A stretch of DNA of 64,000 nucleotides from Linyphia triangularis. Taxonomy: Eukaryota; Arthropoda; Arachnida; Araneae; Linyphiidae. Numbering within the stretch: the first letter of the stretch is position 1; each line of letters begins with the position of its first letter. Under the pieces are notes generated by a model. That model made no database searches, was not told the DNA's origin, and saw nothing but the letters and a program-made list of their open reading frames with translations. A program made the translations under genes and the position numbers. Of the stretch, positions 10,011-21,400 are shown piece by piece. The stretch is from assembly GCA_963978545.1 (NCBI GenBank), contig OZ021723.1, forward strand, positions 99,914,002-99,978,001, given 5' to 3'.

Positions 10011-10418
10011 TAGAAATCTCAGAGCACCATTCGTTGATGAACCAAAATCTGGTCACCTCTCGAAAAAATTGGATAATAAGCAGCTGCTCGAGTGAACGTT
10101 CGTTCAACTCAAATAAACTCATTAGATGCATCGTGTATCTTTACAAATAATCTCTATCCGCAAGAACATCGCCGCCACTCCCAACGTATCGTTTTGAATC
10201 CGATGCGAATTTGGACGTAACTCTACGTTCAAATGATGCGTGGGGAATTTCGTAGGACAGGATTGGAGGGGAGGGGACACATTTCTGGGAAGTCAGGGTA
10301 AATTCCGAAGCGCGCTTCGGGATCAGGGTGGGATTTGTTTGGGAACAAGGGGTATAATGGAAGTCTCGGATGTGTTTCTGATGCGTTGGAATTGGTGTCC
10401 CGAGTCTGAAATGTCTGG
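10011..10418. other. Less AT-rich intergenic stretch, no gene assigned
   Basis: Both strands are open for 60-98 codons here (for example minus strand 10141-10437), but neither translation shows a recognisable motif. The overlap of two opposite open frames is what a local rise in GC produces by chance. I leave it unannotated as a gene. Confidence 0.35.
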
Positions 10419-10422
10419 GTAA

Positions 10423-10978
10423 GGAGGTATAGGACAATGGACAGATGTAGTATAGGACATTAGGTGATCGAAAAAATCTTTAAAATCATAAATATGGTGA
10501 TTAAAAAGAAAATGAAAATGAAATCGTAAATAAAGTTAACTTAAAATATGAAGAATAATCGATTAAATAAAATAAAAATATAAGTTAAAATTGAACCTGT
10601 TGGCAGAAACCGTTTTTATCCGAAAAAGAAATAACCAAATTAAATCACTCTTAAGAAATGTCCTATATTACATCTGTACCTACGACACTTACTTTTTCAA
10701 AACTTACAATTTAAAAAAAAAAAAAGGCGAGATATAATGTTAAGTTTTGGAGTTTTAACTTCAAAAATGATAGTTCAGATAAATTCTATTGATGACTCAG
10801 TTTAAATAAGAAATGGAAAAAATAAAAATAATCAAAATTTTATAAAAATCTAAATTAAAAAAAAAAAAAAATATTTGTATAAAATATTTTATATTAATAC
10901 AGTATAACTCTTATCTTAAAAGTTTCAGAATTTTACCTTTAAAATTGGAAATAATTAACTTTTGTGTCCTATGCCTCC
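10423..10978. mobile_element. Outer MITE with TTAA-AAGGAGG-type ends
   Basis: The left end reads TAAGGAGGTATAGGACAA and the right end, inverted, TTAAGGAGGCATAGGACACA, a match of about 17 bp. The right flank is TTAA (10979-10982) and the left GTAA (10419-10422), one mismatch from a TTAA duplication. The interior is AT-rich and non-coding, and MITE copy B (10441-10677) lies near its left end. TTAA targets point to Kolobok- or piggyBac-type elements. Confidence 0.65.
10441..10677. mobile_element. MITE with ACAGATGT termini, copy B
   Basis: ACAGATGTAGTATAGGACAT at the left and ATGTCCTATATTACATCTGT at the right are inverted repeats matching copy A at 6266-6833. It lacks the nested MITE of copy A. 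Part of the left terminus (GTATAGGACA) also resembles the end of the outer element, so the two families may be related. Confidence 0.75.
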
Positions 10979-10982
10979 TTAA

Positions 10983-12281
10983 CTAAAGGGAAGTGGCGTG
11001 ATTTGGGAGATGCTCTAAGAGGGAGGGCATAAGTTATCCCGAGAATTAATAAAAATTATGTATAAAAATTCAAGGAGACAATATAAGTTTCAGGGTAAAA
11101 ACATTGTCTTGCACATCTCTTACCCTGCGTAGGCCACTGAGATCGTACTCTACGTACGCCACTGAGTTGGGAGGTTGTGAGGAGATGCATGTTTTTAGTA
11201 CTCTGAAGAGCATGGTATTTGTAATAGGAAGCAGAGTGAAAATCACACACGTTACCAAGAAAGTGCTTTTGAAAATGACGAGAGCCTTGGCACATGTGAG
11301 TATTCTTATAAAATAAAACTTGTGTGGTCATGTCTTTTGTAATAAACATGGTAATGCCAATGGTAAACATGCCAAAGAGACTAAACATTTGTTTGAATAC
11401 TTTTTCAGCAGACTGTAAGACTCGTACTCTTTTATATTACAATGCCAATTTAAGAAGTGGTTAACTGCTAATTGCAATTTCTATAACGCCAGTCTGATAT
11501 ATGTTTGTGTTTAATCCCTTAACTTGTTCCCTTAATTTTTTTTTTCTGATGTCTTTCAAACATGTTTAAAAATGTGAAGGAACCGTTAAGTATTAACTGG
11601 CTAAAGATAACACCTAAAGTGCAAAGAAAAAAAAAATTGAATAACATTTTTTTAAACTTTGTAATGCTTATGCATCTTCTGGTCACATTTTTTAATATTA
11701 AATGGTGAATGATAGAAATAACTTATTGTAAAGTTTACTTAAAGAAACAGTTTCCAAGTGAATGCCTCCCAATCGCGAATTTTGATTTACAAATTACGAT
11801 TTATGAATTGTGAATATTCAGCACCACACTTAAACAACGTTCCCTCTTATTTAGAACCTTCTTTTTTTTTCTTCTTTCTTTGGACAATTATACAAAAAAC
11901 ATAATTTTATTTTCCTGTAAGATCTCGTTCTATTAAACAACACTGTAGGAATATGTTACGAGTGGGAGGGAATGCTGAAAAAAAAAAAGTTAATTTTTAA
12001 TTATATTTTGTTGGAAGCATTAGCAAATCAAGTTAAATTGCCACTATCTGAATTGTTACCACCAGAATCGAGAGCACGCATGAGGTAGCTAATAAGGAAA
12101 TTTAGCTATTCATTCTGCTTCTCTTAGAACTTATTTTGGATTCAGTTTATAATTTGGAATAGCTTTCTTGAACTGCAATTAGGCAATTAGGCATTTTTGG
12201 TGCAGTGCCACCACCAAACAAAATATGCTCCCTGGAAGTTCTTATACTTCGACATCTTGAAAACCAAGTGAAGATGACACA
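10983..12281. other. Intergenic stretch, no gene recognised
   Basis: It contains a 110-codon minus-strand open frame (11056-11388) overlapped by plus-strand open frames. None has a recognisable motif. The rest is AT-rich with A and T runs. Confidence 0.35.
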
Positions 12282-13602
12282 CAGTGCGTCCCAAAAGTTT
12301 ATAGACAAAGGTTTTTTTTTTTTTTACTTTAACGTTTAAATTTTTGAGCCGTTTTCCGAATCACTTCAAAACCTCTATCAGGCATGCTCAAAACAAGAGT
12401 TTGAAGGAATTCTGGTTTTATAGAAAACCAACTTCGTTCAATTTGTAGCTTTAGATCTTGAATTGCAGCTAATTGACATCCGTTAGTCCGTACTTGTCTA
12501 TCTATTATTCCCCAGAGGTTCTTCATTGGGTTCAGGTCAGGACCTAGGGCTGGCCAGTCCATGACAGTTACTTGGTTTTGTCTAAGCCATTGCAATGTAA
12601 GTGTTTGACACGTGAATGGATCAATTGTCCTGCTGATAAATCCATTTGTCCCCTCCTAGCAACTTTTCAAAGAGAAGTATCTGCATTTCGAGTGTTTTCT
12701 GTTAATTTTCGGAACATTGACGACCTTTTTAAAAAAAAAACAATATCGATCGTTCCATTATAAGAAAATGCTCCCCACTCCATGAGGGAACCCCCTCCTT
12801 GTTGTCTGTTGAAAAAAAGTTTGTGGTTCCTTGCATATATCGTGCCAGTAATATGCCCAACTATTGGGACCCTCTAAACTAAACTTCTTTTCATCACTGA
12901 ACAGAACACTCACTCATTCATCTGTTCAATTCATACGATTTGCATTTTGCCCACTGAAAACGAGCGTCCTTAAGCCGTTTTGTTAACTTTGGCGAACGAC
13001 ACATTTTGCGATAATCAAGAATTTTTTTTTGCCTGCAGCCGTCGTTGCACCTTGGACTTTAATACTGGAACGGTCACTTCTCTTGAAATCGACCTTACAG
13101 ACATGTTTCTGGGTTGAAACTAATCTCGAAATCTCTGTCTTGCCGTTTAGTGGTTTTCTTTGATTGAACAGGATTTTGTTTTTAAATTGTCTCCTTTTGA
13201 CAGAATTCGGTAAAAACCAACCCTGCTACATCCAATTTTTTCTTGCACTGTCCACAACTTTCATATCAAGATCTTTCAAACGATGGATTGGGAAATCTGC
13301 GAGGCTTCTTTGCAATCAGTGAAAGACGGATTTGCTTTTATCTCAGGCAACTATTGCTTCACAAGTACATGACCTATAAATATCCAAATTTTTGCTTTCA
13401 GCACTTAAATAAGCTTTTTATACTGTTTGTCGATATAGTTTTGGAACATCATCTTTATATTTTTATTTCTCTATATTAAATCTATGACTGCTTAAAGTTG
13501 TTTGCATAAACATTATTTGCATAATTTATTTCGTCTTTCTTTCTCGTTTAGTTAGCTCTTAAATCCAAAAAACATGTCTATAAACTTTTGGGACGCATTG
13601 CA
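12282..13602. mobile_element. Tc1-like DNA transposon, inactivated
   Basis: The inverted termini are CAGTGCGTCCCAAAAGTTTA on the left and, inverted from the right end, CAATGCGTCCCAAAAGTTTA, both continuing TAGAC. The 1.32-kb length fits a Tc1/mariner element. It encloses a broken transposase on the minus strand. The bases flanking the termini are CA on both sides rather than the expected TA, perhaps through mutation or because the ends are placed a base or two off. Confidence 0.88.
12329..13250 (-). pseudogene. Tc1-like transposase remnant
   Basis: The C-terminal part is open for 88 codons (12329-12595) and shows DWPALGPDLNPMKNLWG, the region of the third catalytic residue of Tc1-family DDE transposases. 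Family members normally read NPIENLWG; here the acidic residue is Lys. Just upstream in another frame is IYQQDN followed by a stop and SIHVSNT, the region of the second catalytic Asp. Further upstream (about 12890-13010) lie RLKDARFQWAK-like and FSLEGPNSWAYYWHD-like blocks, again with stops and frame changes. The protein therefore has several frame breaks and a changed catalytic residue, and cannot be functional. Confidence 0.88.
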
Positions 13603-14440
13603 GCTGTTTATTTATTAGGAATAGGATGTCCTTTGTTTTTCTTTTTTACCGTGTCTTTTTTATGATCAAATTATTTTGTGTCCAAGTAAAATTATTTAGC
13701 GATAATGGAACTTTTTGGCTTGTTGATATTTTTTTTTTTTATAGGTTTAAGAATTTTTTTTACTTATGTGAATTTTTAAAATCAAATGATGTCGTATATG
13801 CAAAAATGCTACAATTCAAATTGCGTTTTTTTTTTTTTTTTTTAAATTTGATTGCTGGCTTTGTATGAATTAGAACTGTATCCCATTAGCTTTTTCTAAT
13901 TAGTGAAAGAAAACACAATTTTTTTAAGTGAAATATTTTGTTTGTTGACATTTTTATTTGTTAAAACCTGGCATTCTTGTTGTATATGCATGAGCAGTGT
14001 TGATATATTTGCTGGTTTTAATGAATTATCCATTTGATTTATAGTGAAAATTTAGTATGATTCGTAAAAGACGTAAATGAATACATTCTCATAACAAACT
14101 TATGCAAATGCATATACTTTAATTATTATGCTGTTTTTTGCCCTGTTTCAAGTGTTTTTAAGTTTTCAAACTTACTCTTTCATAACACATGTTATCCAAA
14201 AGACTTTTCATGAATACATATTAAGATCGTTAAAAATACCTTTTTTAAAAATTAGGTTGGACTGGTTGATTCTAAATGGACTATTTGGCCATTAGTTGAT
14301 TTTCTAATTATAAATTGTGCTATGGTGTATCTTAGTTTATAACGATAAAAAATCTATTACCATACTCTGCTACTATATCTTATACAATTAAAATATTGTT
14401 CATCATTAAATAAGTATTTAATAATACATTGCCCAAAATG

Positions 14441-14476
<36 letters not shown>

Positions 14477-14735
14477 AGACTGGATGATCCTTAACTTCCC
14501 CATTGGGTGCCTTTTAAATGTGTACTTTTTGAAAGAGCTACTTTTATTGGTGAAATGGTGCATTTGATTGATTACATATCAAGGAAAATCATTTAATTAA
14601 TTTTTTCAGGGTTTGAAGAGATTTAAAAAAGTAGTTGGTCATTTATGATTCAGCTTCTCATTACTGCATATTCTAGTTCCAATTTATGGTGGCGTTTATT
14701 TTTTAGCCTTCCATCTTTTGAAGATAAAAACGCAG
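13603..14735. other. AT-rich intergenic stretch, nothing recognised
   Basis: Long T runs (13725-13740, 13826-13842, 14440-14465) and simple AT-rich DNA. Open frames here are Phe/Leu/Tyr-rich artefacts of base composition. Confidence 0.45.
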
Positions 14736-14990
14736 GGGCCGCACATTCGCCTTAAAATTCTTTATATTCCTTAAATTTTTGTTTCTCCCTAAAATTGTAC
14801 TTGGAATTTTTTTAGATAATTCCTAAAGATAATTTAAATCCTTATAAATTCCCTGATTTCTCTCCGAAACCCGCGATCCCCCCCCCCCCCCTCTACTCCC
14901 TCCGATATTCCTCCAGATGAGAAAATTAGATTGAATTAAATTTGTATGTTCGTCAGAATAGCATAATTGTTTAATTATACAACTGTTCTT
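14736..14990 (+). repeat. Dispersed repeat shared with the window's right end
   Basis: CCGATATTCCTCCAGATGAG, then TTGAATTAAATTTGTATG and GTCAGAATAGCATAA correspond to the segment at 63830-64000 (CCGATATTCATCTAGATGAA, TTAATTAAATTCGCAAG, GTCAAAATAGTATA). It includes a C run (about 14879-14891). Confidence 0.55.
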
Positions 14991-15116
14991 TTGCTAAAAA
15001 GTAGGTCGAAATTCAATTTTTTGAAAATAGGCAATTTTTTTTTTGCCTGTATTGAAACGAAGGTTTGGAAAGAATGTGTTAAGAGTCTGTCAGCTTCAAA
15101 AGAAATATTTTTTCAT

Positions 15117-15245
15117 TATCCCTAAAATTTTAATTTTCTATAGAAATTTAAAGAATTATCCCTAAAATTTTAAAAATATCCCTAAAATTTTGGGAATTAT
15201 CCCTTAAGTATTCCCGAATTTTTGGGATTATCCCTAAAATTCCTG
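15117..15245 (+). repeat. Short minisatellite-like cluster (ATCCCTAAAATTTT)
   Basis: TTATCCCTAAAATTTT recurs about five times with variable spacing (15117, 15158, 15178, 15199 and 15229), with small variants such as ATCCCTTAAGTATTCCC. Confidence 0.65.
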
Positions 15246-16089
15246 TCTAATTTTTTTGAAACTCACTGCCTCCCCCTCTCCTAAAAACACGTATCAGAAG
15301 CTTTATTTCGGTGTAGTTGACATATACAAAAGTACGACTTCATTGCTTTCTTGTAACAGCATAATGTTGTGTATTCTTCTTCATACAAATATGAATACAC
15401 TTAGAAATATAATAAGTTAAAACATTTTCGAGAGGGGCCAATTTTAGTGAATGAGATTTATTAATTTCATTCGATTGTAATCTACTTGATGTATATATAA
15501 ATTAAATGAGTCCATGTGAAGTGGTCGCAGTTTGATGGTTTCGTTTATTTGCGAAGGACTTAATACTGTATAAATTGTTAGTGGTCAATTGTAGGGTTTC
15601 ACACCAACACCACTGGTCGCTTTTTTTGAATATCCTAGTGTTTTTTTTTATTATCTTCGCCTTCCAGACATTTGTATAAATAACGTCATTTTGTCACATG
15701 CGTGAATTTTTCAATCGAATGGCAATTGTAATTGAAAAAGGTAAATGGAAATATCCTACAAGTACCATCCTTGGCACAAAATCACCGAATGGAGTAAACT
15801 CATTATGAGTGGTCATTTTACCACAAAATTTGCTATTATAAATACTGCCTTGATCATTAGTATCTATTGAGAGAATTGAGGTGAGTTCTCCATCTTTCAA
15901 ATAGCATTCTGGTCCATGACCGTCTATTTTCAATCAAGTGCTTAGTTTTTGAAAAGTGCTCATAAAAATTCACTTTTTGGGAGTTAGCACAAATTTTTTT
16001 GCAATATGTGGTAGTAAATTCTGGCTTGTGTGCCAATTTATAGTCCTACATTAGCTTTATTTCCACCTTTAGACGTTGATGTCCTTGAG
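15246..16089. other. Intergenic stretch, nothing recognised
   Basis: AT-rich unique-looking sequence. A 79-codon minus-strand open frame (15694-15933) carries no motif I recognise. Confidence 0.4.
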
Positions 16090-16166
16090 TGCTCGCATGA
16101 GCCACGCGAGAGGGACAAATGCATTAGAACTATTTATTGCAGCGTTCACCACTAACTTATAGAAGC

Positions 16167-16570
16167 CATGGATGACAGTTTTCCTCCTTTTGTATGTGTA
16201 AAAAACATGAAGGAGGAAATCCTCCTTCATGTTTTTTTGTGTAACATTATCCTTCTCTTAGTCCCTGTTTTGAGGATCCGCATTTTTCTGATCTGAACCA
16301 GTTTTTCCTGCTAAAAAGTATACTTTTCCTCACATCTAAACAAAAGATTTTCCCTCTTAGCTCCCCTTTCTTCACAGATTACTTCACTAGCTCCTAATAT
16401 TTGAAATGCAATTATTATATAGTATGAGAAATTTCATTGTATCATTAAAATTATTGAATCATCCTTCGTGCATACTTTTTGTTGTTGAATTTTTGTGTAT
16501 TCCTTCCCCGAGCTTTTGAAACGAATTTTTGGATTTCCTCCTTTTTGATCTCTGATCGCTCTCATCCCTG
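16167..16570. mobile_element. MITE with CAGGNAT-type ends and 6-bp TSD, copy 2
   Basis: Starts CATGGATGACAGTTTTCCTC and ends GCTCTCATCCCTG. It is flanked by AGAAGC (16161-16166) and AGATGC (16571-16576), 5 of 6 identical. It shares most of its length with 6303-6665 but carries an extra perfect hairpin at 16200-16237. It is nested in the hAT-like element. Confidence 0.83.
16200..16237. repeat. Perfect 18-bp-stem hairpin
   Basis: AACATGAAGGAGGA pairs with TCCTCCTTCATGTT through a 2-base AA loop. With the flanking A and T runs the stem is 18 bp without mismatch. The sister copy of this MITE has only a loose counterpart (TTTTCCTCC...CCTCC). Confidence 0.9.
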
Positions 16571-17472
16571 AGATGCGGGCCTCATGAATTATGTTGGAGC
16601 TTTTCGCGGGCCGGATACACCGTAATTTTTTTTTATCCTTAAAAAATTACAATTGATATTTGACTATTTTTTTTTCTTCAAATAATTAAAAAAAAAATAG
16701 TTTTCATTATTAGTAAATCAAAGTCTAAAGAAGGAATGAATCTATTGTTTCAACGTGACAATGCGACTTGACTTAACTTTTAATAAAAGTATTTCAACTG
16801 TACTTCCAGATTAGCCCGTTTTAGTCGATATCAATTATGAGACGATGGCGGTTGAAATCGTTCAGTTTTTATTTATGATACAGGCGATATCTTTCGGAGT
16901 ATTTGTTCAAGCCAATCTTAATTGTTCAAATGCGATTGAGCTATTCCTGTATTTATTCTGGATGAAAACTATCTGGCTGAAAGCTTCTTCATAGTTTCTT
17001 TGGGCACGTAATGGAGAACTCTGTTTTACATAGTAAACGCATATTATTTTTGATAAATTAAAATTATGTAAAAAAAAAATTAGATTTAAAAAAAAATCTT
17101 CTATGGTGCTGGCGGGCCGCAGAAAAATCTGTCGCGGGCCGCTTAGTGGCTAACGCTGATTTATAGGGTCTCAATGATAAGACATCGCCAATATTTTTGC
17201 CAAATTGGGCGATTTAAATTCCAAAAGGCTCCTCATCGACATATGTTATTCAAATTGTGGAATTGTGTCCCTTTAGTGGCGTTTAAGTTAAGTTTTATTG
17301 AAACAGTTTTCCATTTCTCTCCCAAAACCTCATGTGTTATTAAATTATTTTTCAAAAAATTTCATTTAAATTATTACACAATATTGTGTTTTCTTTACGT
17401 GATTGCGAGAAATCCATTACAGCTGTTTAGAATTTCAATGGTAAGAAATCACCAATATTTTTGCCATAATTG

Positions 17473-17530
17473 CCGATTTAAATTTAATAAGGCTTCTAAT
17501 CGATTTAAATTTAATAAGGCTTCTAATCGA
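17473..17530 (+). repeat. Local 28-bp duplication inside a degenerate monomer
   Basis: CGATTTAAATTTAATAAGGC followed by TTCTAAT occurs twice in a row in the left-edge monomer. Confidence 0.9.
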
Positions 17531-17541
17531 TATATATTCAA

Positions 17542-17955
17542 CAGGGTTCCCACTGTCATTGGAAGTCATTAAAAGTGTTTAATATTTTTGAACCTGTTTT
17601 CAAGGCCTTGAAAATACTTGAAAATGCTTAAAGGTGCTTAAAAGTCCTTGAAAATGCTTAGAGGTCCTTAAAAGTCCTTAATTTTTGTGTATGTTGTCCA
17701 ACTGAAAAATTTACAAAAATGCAACTCAGACTTGCTATCCCCGCGTGTCTGCCACTTATCTGCACTGTATCAGAATTTTCTGACGTATTTGTATTACGCA
17801 TGCGCCAACTTGTAACTGTTTAGGTAGAATATACTCTATAAAAAATTTGTATATAGTCATGATGCCTGAAAATAAATTTTGAAAGGTCCTTAAAAACATT
17901 AATTAGGTCCTTAAAAGTCATTGATTTTCATTATGTGATTTGAGTGGGGAGCCTG
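17542..17955. mobile_element. CAGGGTTCCCAC MITE, copy 1, 5-bp TSD
   Basis: Starts CAGGGTTCCCACTGTCATTG and ends TTTGAGTGGGGAGCCTG, with inverted ends. It is flanked by TTCAA on both sides (17537-17541 and 17956-17960). Joining the flanks restores the satellite sequence ATATATTCAAGTTGTCCCC. The interior has repeated TTAAAAGTCCTTRA-type motifs (for example AGGTCCTTAAAAGTCCTTAA). No coding capacity. Confidence 0.92.
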
Positions 17956-18450
17956 TTCAAGTTGTCCCCATTTGTGGCTTTTAAGTTGAGTTTTATTGAA
18001 TCAGTTTTCCCATTTCTCTCCAATATCCACATTTGTTCTTAAATTATTTTTCGCACAAGTTACGTGATAGTGTGAAACCCATGAGAACTTTAAGGATTTC
18101 AGTAATAAGAAGTCGCCAATATTTTCGCCAAACTGGCAATTTAATTTGAAAAAGGCTCCTAATCGACATATATTGTTCAAGTTGTGCCCCATTAGTGACA
18201 AGTTGAGCTTTATTGATACTGTTTTTCCATTTCTCTCCAAAAACCACATATTATTAAATTATTATTTTTCACACACTGTTGCCCTTGCTTTCTCTACATG
18301 ATAGTGTAAAAGTTTTACTTTATAGTGAGAAATTCATTAGAACTGTTTAGGGTTTCACTGATAAGAAGTCACCAATATTTTCGCAATTTAAAAAGGCTCC
18401 TAATCGACATATATTATTCAAGTGTTTAGTGGCGTTTAAGTTGAGTTATA

Positions 18451-21400
18451 TTGAATCAGTCTTCCCATTTCTCTCCAAAAACCACATATTATTAAATTAT
18501 TATTTTTCACACACTGTTGCCCTTGCTTTCTCTACATGATAGTGTAAAAGTTTTACTTTATAGTGAGAAATTCATTAGAACTGTTTAGGGTTTCACTGAT
18601 AAGAAGTCGCCAATATTTTCGCAATTTAAAAAGGCTCCTAATCGGCATATATTATTCAAGTGTTTAGTGGCGTTTAAGTTGAGTTATATTGAATCAGTCT
18701 TCCCATTTCTCTCCAAAAACCACATATTATTAAATTATTATTTTTCACACACTGTTGCCCTTGCTTTCTCTACATGATAGTGTAAAAGTTTTACTTTATA
18801 GTGAGAAATTCATTAGAACTGTTTAGGGTTTCACTGATAAGAAGTCACCAATATTTTCGCAATTTAAAAAGGCTCCTAATCGACATATATTATTCAAGTG
18901 TTTAGTGGCGTTTAAGTTGAGTTATATTGAATCAGTCTTCCCATTTCTCTCCAAAAACCACATATTATTAAATTATTATTTTTCACACACTGTTGCCCTT
19001 GCTTTCTCTACATGATAGTGTAAAAGTTTTACTTTATAGTGAGAAATTCATTAGAACTGTTTAGGGTTTCACTGATAAGAAGTCACCAATATTTTCGCAA
19101 TTTAAAAAGGCTCCTAATCGACATATATTATTCAAGTGTTTAGTGGCGTTTAAGTTGAGTTATATTGAATCAGTCTTCCCATTTCTCTCCAAAAACCACA
19201 TATTATTAAATTATTATTTTTCACACACTGTTGCCCTTGCTTTCTCTACATGATAGTGTAAAAGTTTTACTTTATAGTGAGAAATTCATTAGAACTGTTT
19301 AGGGTTTCACTGATAAGAAGTCACCAATATTTTCGCAATTTAAAAAGGCTCCTAATCGACATATATTATTCAAGTGTTTAGTGGCGTTTAAGTTGAGTTA
19401 TATTGAATCAGTCTTCCCATTTCTCTCCAAAAACCATATGTTATAAAATTATTTTTTACACAATGTTGTGCTTTCTTTACATGATAGTGCGAAAGTTTTA
19501 CTTTGTAGTGAGAAATTCATTAGAACTGTTTAGGGTTTCACTGATAAGAAGTCGCCAATATTTTCGCAATTTAAAAAGGCTCCTAATCGACATATATTAT
19601 TCAAGTGTTTAGTGGCGTTTAAGTTGAGTTATATTGAATCAGTCTTCCCATTTCTCTCCAAAAACCACATATTATTAAATTATTATTTTTCACACACTGT
19701 TGCCCTTGCTTTCTCTACATGATAGTGTAAAAGTTTTACTTTATAGTGAGAAATTCATTAGAACTGTTTAGGGTTTCACTGATAAGAAGTCACCAATATT
19801 TTCGCAATTTAAAAAGGCTCCTAATCGACATATATTATTCAAGTGTTTAGTGGCGTTTAAGTTGAGTTATATTGAATCAGTCTTCCCATTTCTCTCCAAA
19901 AACCACATATTATTAAATTATTATTTTTCACACACTGTTGCCCTTGCTTTCTCTACATGATAGTGTAAAAGTTTTACTTTATAGTGAGAAATTCATTAGA
20001 ACTGTTTAGGGTTTCACTGATAAGAAGTCGCCAATATTTTCGCAATTTAAAAAGGCTCCTAATCGACATATATTATTCAAGTGTTTAGTGGCGTTTAAGT
20101 TGAGTTATATTGAATCAGTCTTCCCATTTCTCTCCAAAAACCATATGTTATAAAATTATTTTTTACACAATGTTGTGCTTTCTTTACATGATAGTGCGAA
20201 AGTTTTACTTTGTAGTGAGAAATTCATTAGAACTGTTTAGGGTTTCACTGATAAGAAGTCGCCAATATTTTCGCAATTTAAAAAGGCTCCTAATCGACAT
20301 ATATTATTCAAGTGTTTAGTGGCGTTTAAGTTGAGTTATATTGAATCAGTCTTCCCATTTCTCTCCAAAAACCATATGTTATAAAATTATTTTTTACACA
20401 ATGTTGTGCTTTCTTTACATGATAGTGCGAAAGTTTTACTTTGTAGTGAGAAATTCATTAGAACTGTTTAGGGTTTCACTGATAAGAAGTCGCCAATATT
20501 TTCGCAATTTAAAAAGGCTCCTAATCGACATATATTATTCAAGTGTTTAGTGGCGTTTAAGTTGAGTTATATTGAATCAGTCTTCCCATTTCTCTCCAAA
20601 AACCACATATTATTAAATTATTATTTTTCACACACTGTTGCCCTTGCTTTCTCTACATGATAGTGTAAAAGTTTTACTTTATAGTGAGAAATTCATTAGA
20701 ACTGTTTAGGGTTTCACTGATAAGAAGTCACCAATATTTTCGCAATTTAAAAAGGCTCCTAATCGACATATATTATTCAAGTGTTTAGTGGCGTTTAAGT
20801 TGAGTTATATTGAATCAGTCTTCCCATTTCTCTCCAAAAACCATATGTTATAAAATTATTTTTTACACAATGTTGTGCTTTCTTTACATGATAGTGCGAA
20901 AGTTTTACTTTGTAGTGAGAAATTCATTAGAACTGTTTAGGGTTTCACTGATAAGAAGTCGCCAATATTTTCGCAATTTAAAAAGGCTCCTAATCGACAT
21001 ATATTATTCAAGTGTTTAGTGGCGTTTAAGTTGAGTTATATTGAATCAGTCTTCCCATTTCTCTCCAAAAACCATATGTTATAAAATTATTTTTTACACA
21101 ATGTTGTGCTTTCTTTACATGATAGTGCGAAAGTTTTACTTTGTAGTGAGAAATTCATTAGAACTGTTTAGGGTTTCACTGATAAGAAGTCGCCAATATT
21201 TTCGCAATTTAAAAAGGCTCCTAATCGACATATATTATTCAAGTGTTTAGTGGCGTTTAAGTTGAGTTATATTGAATCAGTCTTCCCATTTCTCTCCAAA
21301 AACCACATATTATTAAATTATTATTTTTCACACACTGTTGCCCTTGCTTTCTCTACATGATAGTGTAAAAGTTTTACTTTATAGTGAGAAATTCATTAGA

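Larger units (their letters stand above)
16140..17158. mobile_element. hAT-like non-autonomous element with 8-bp TSD, inserted in satellite 1
   Basis: The left end CAGCGTTCACCACTAA and the inverted right end CAGCGTTAGCCACTAAG match over about 16 bp. Subterminal GCGGGCC/GGCCCGCG blocks are characteristic of many hAT non-autonomous elements. It is flanked by ATTTATTG (16132-16139) and ATTTATAG (17159-17166), 7 of 8 identical. Joining the flanks restores a satellite monomer (ATTAGAACT-ATTTATAGGGT-CTCA against ATTAGAACTGTTTAGGGTTTCA). No coding capacity. A 404-bp MITE (16167-16570) lies inside near the left end. Confidence 0.88.

Noticed and set aside
10141..10437. 98-codon minus-strand frame as a host gene
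   Set aside because: An opposite-strand frame overlaps it, there is no recognisable motif, and it ends in a MITE terminus. This is probably a local composition effect.
13626..13868. Phe-rich 80-codon frame resembling a membrane protein
   Set aside because: It is encoded by T runs; hydrophobicity is a by-product of base composition.
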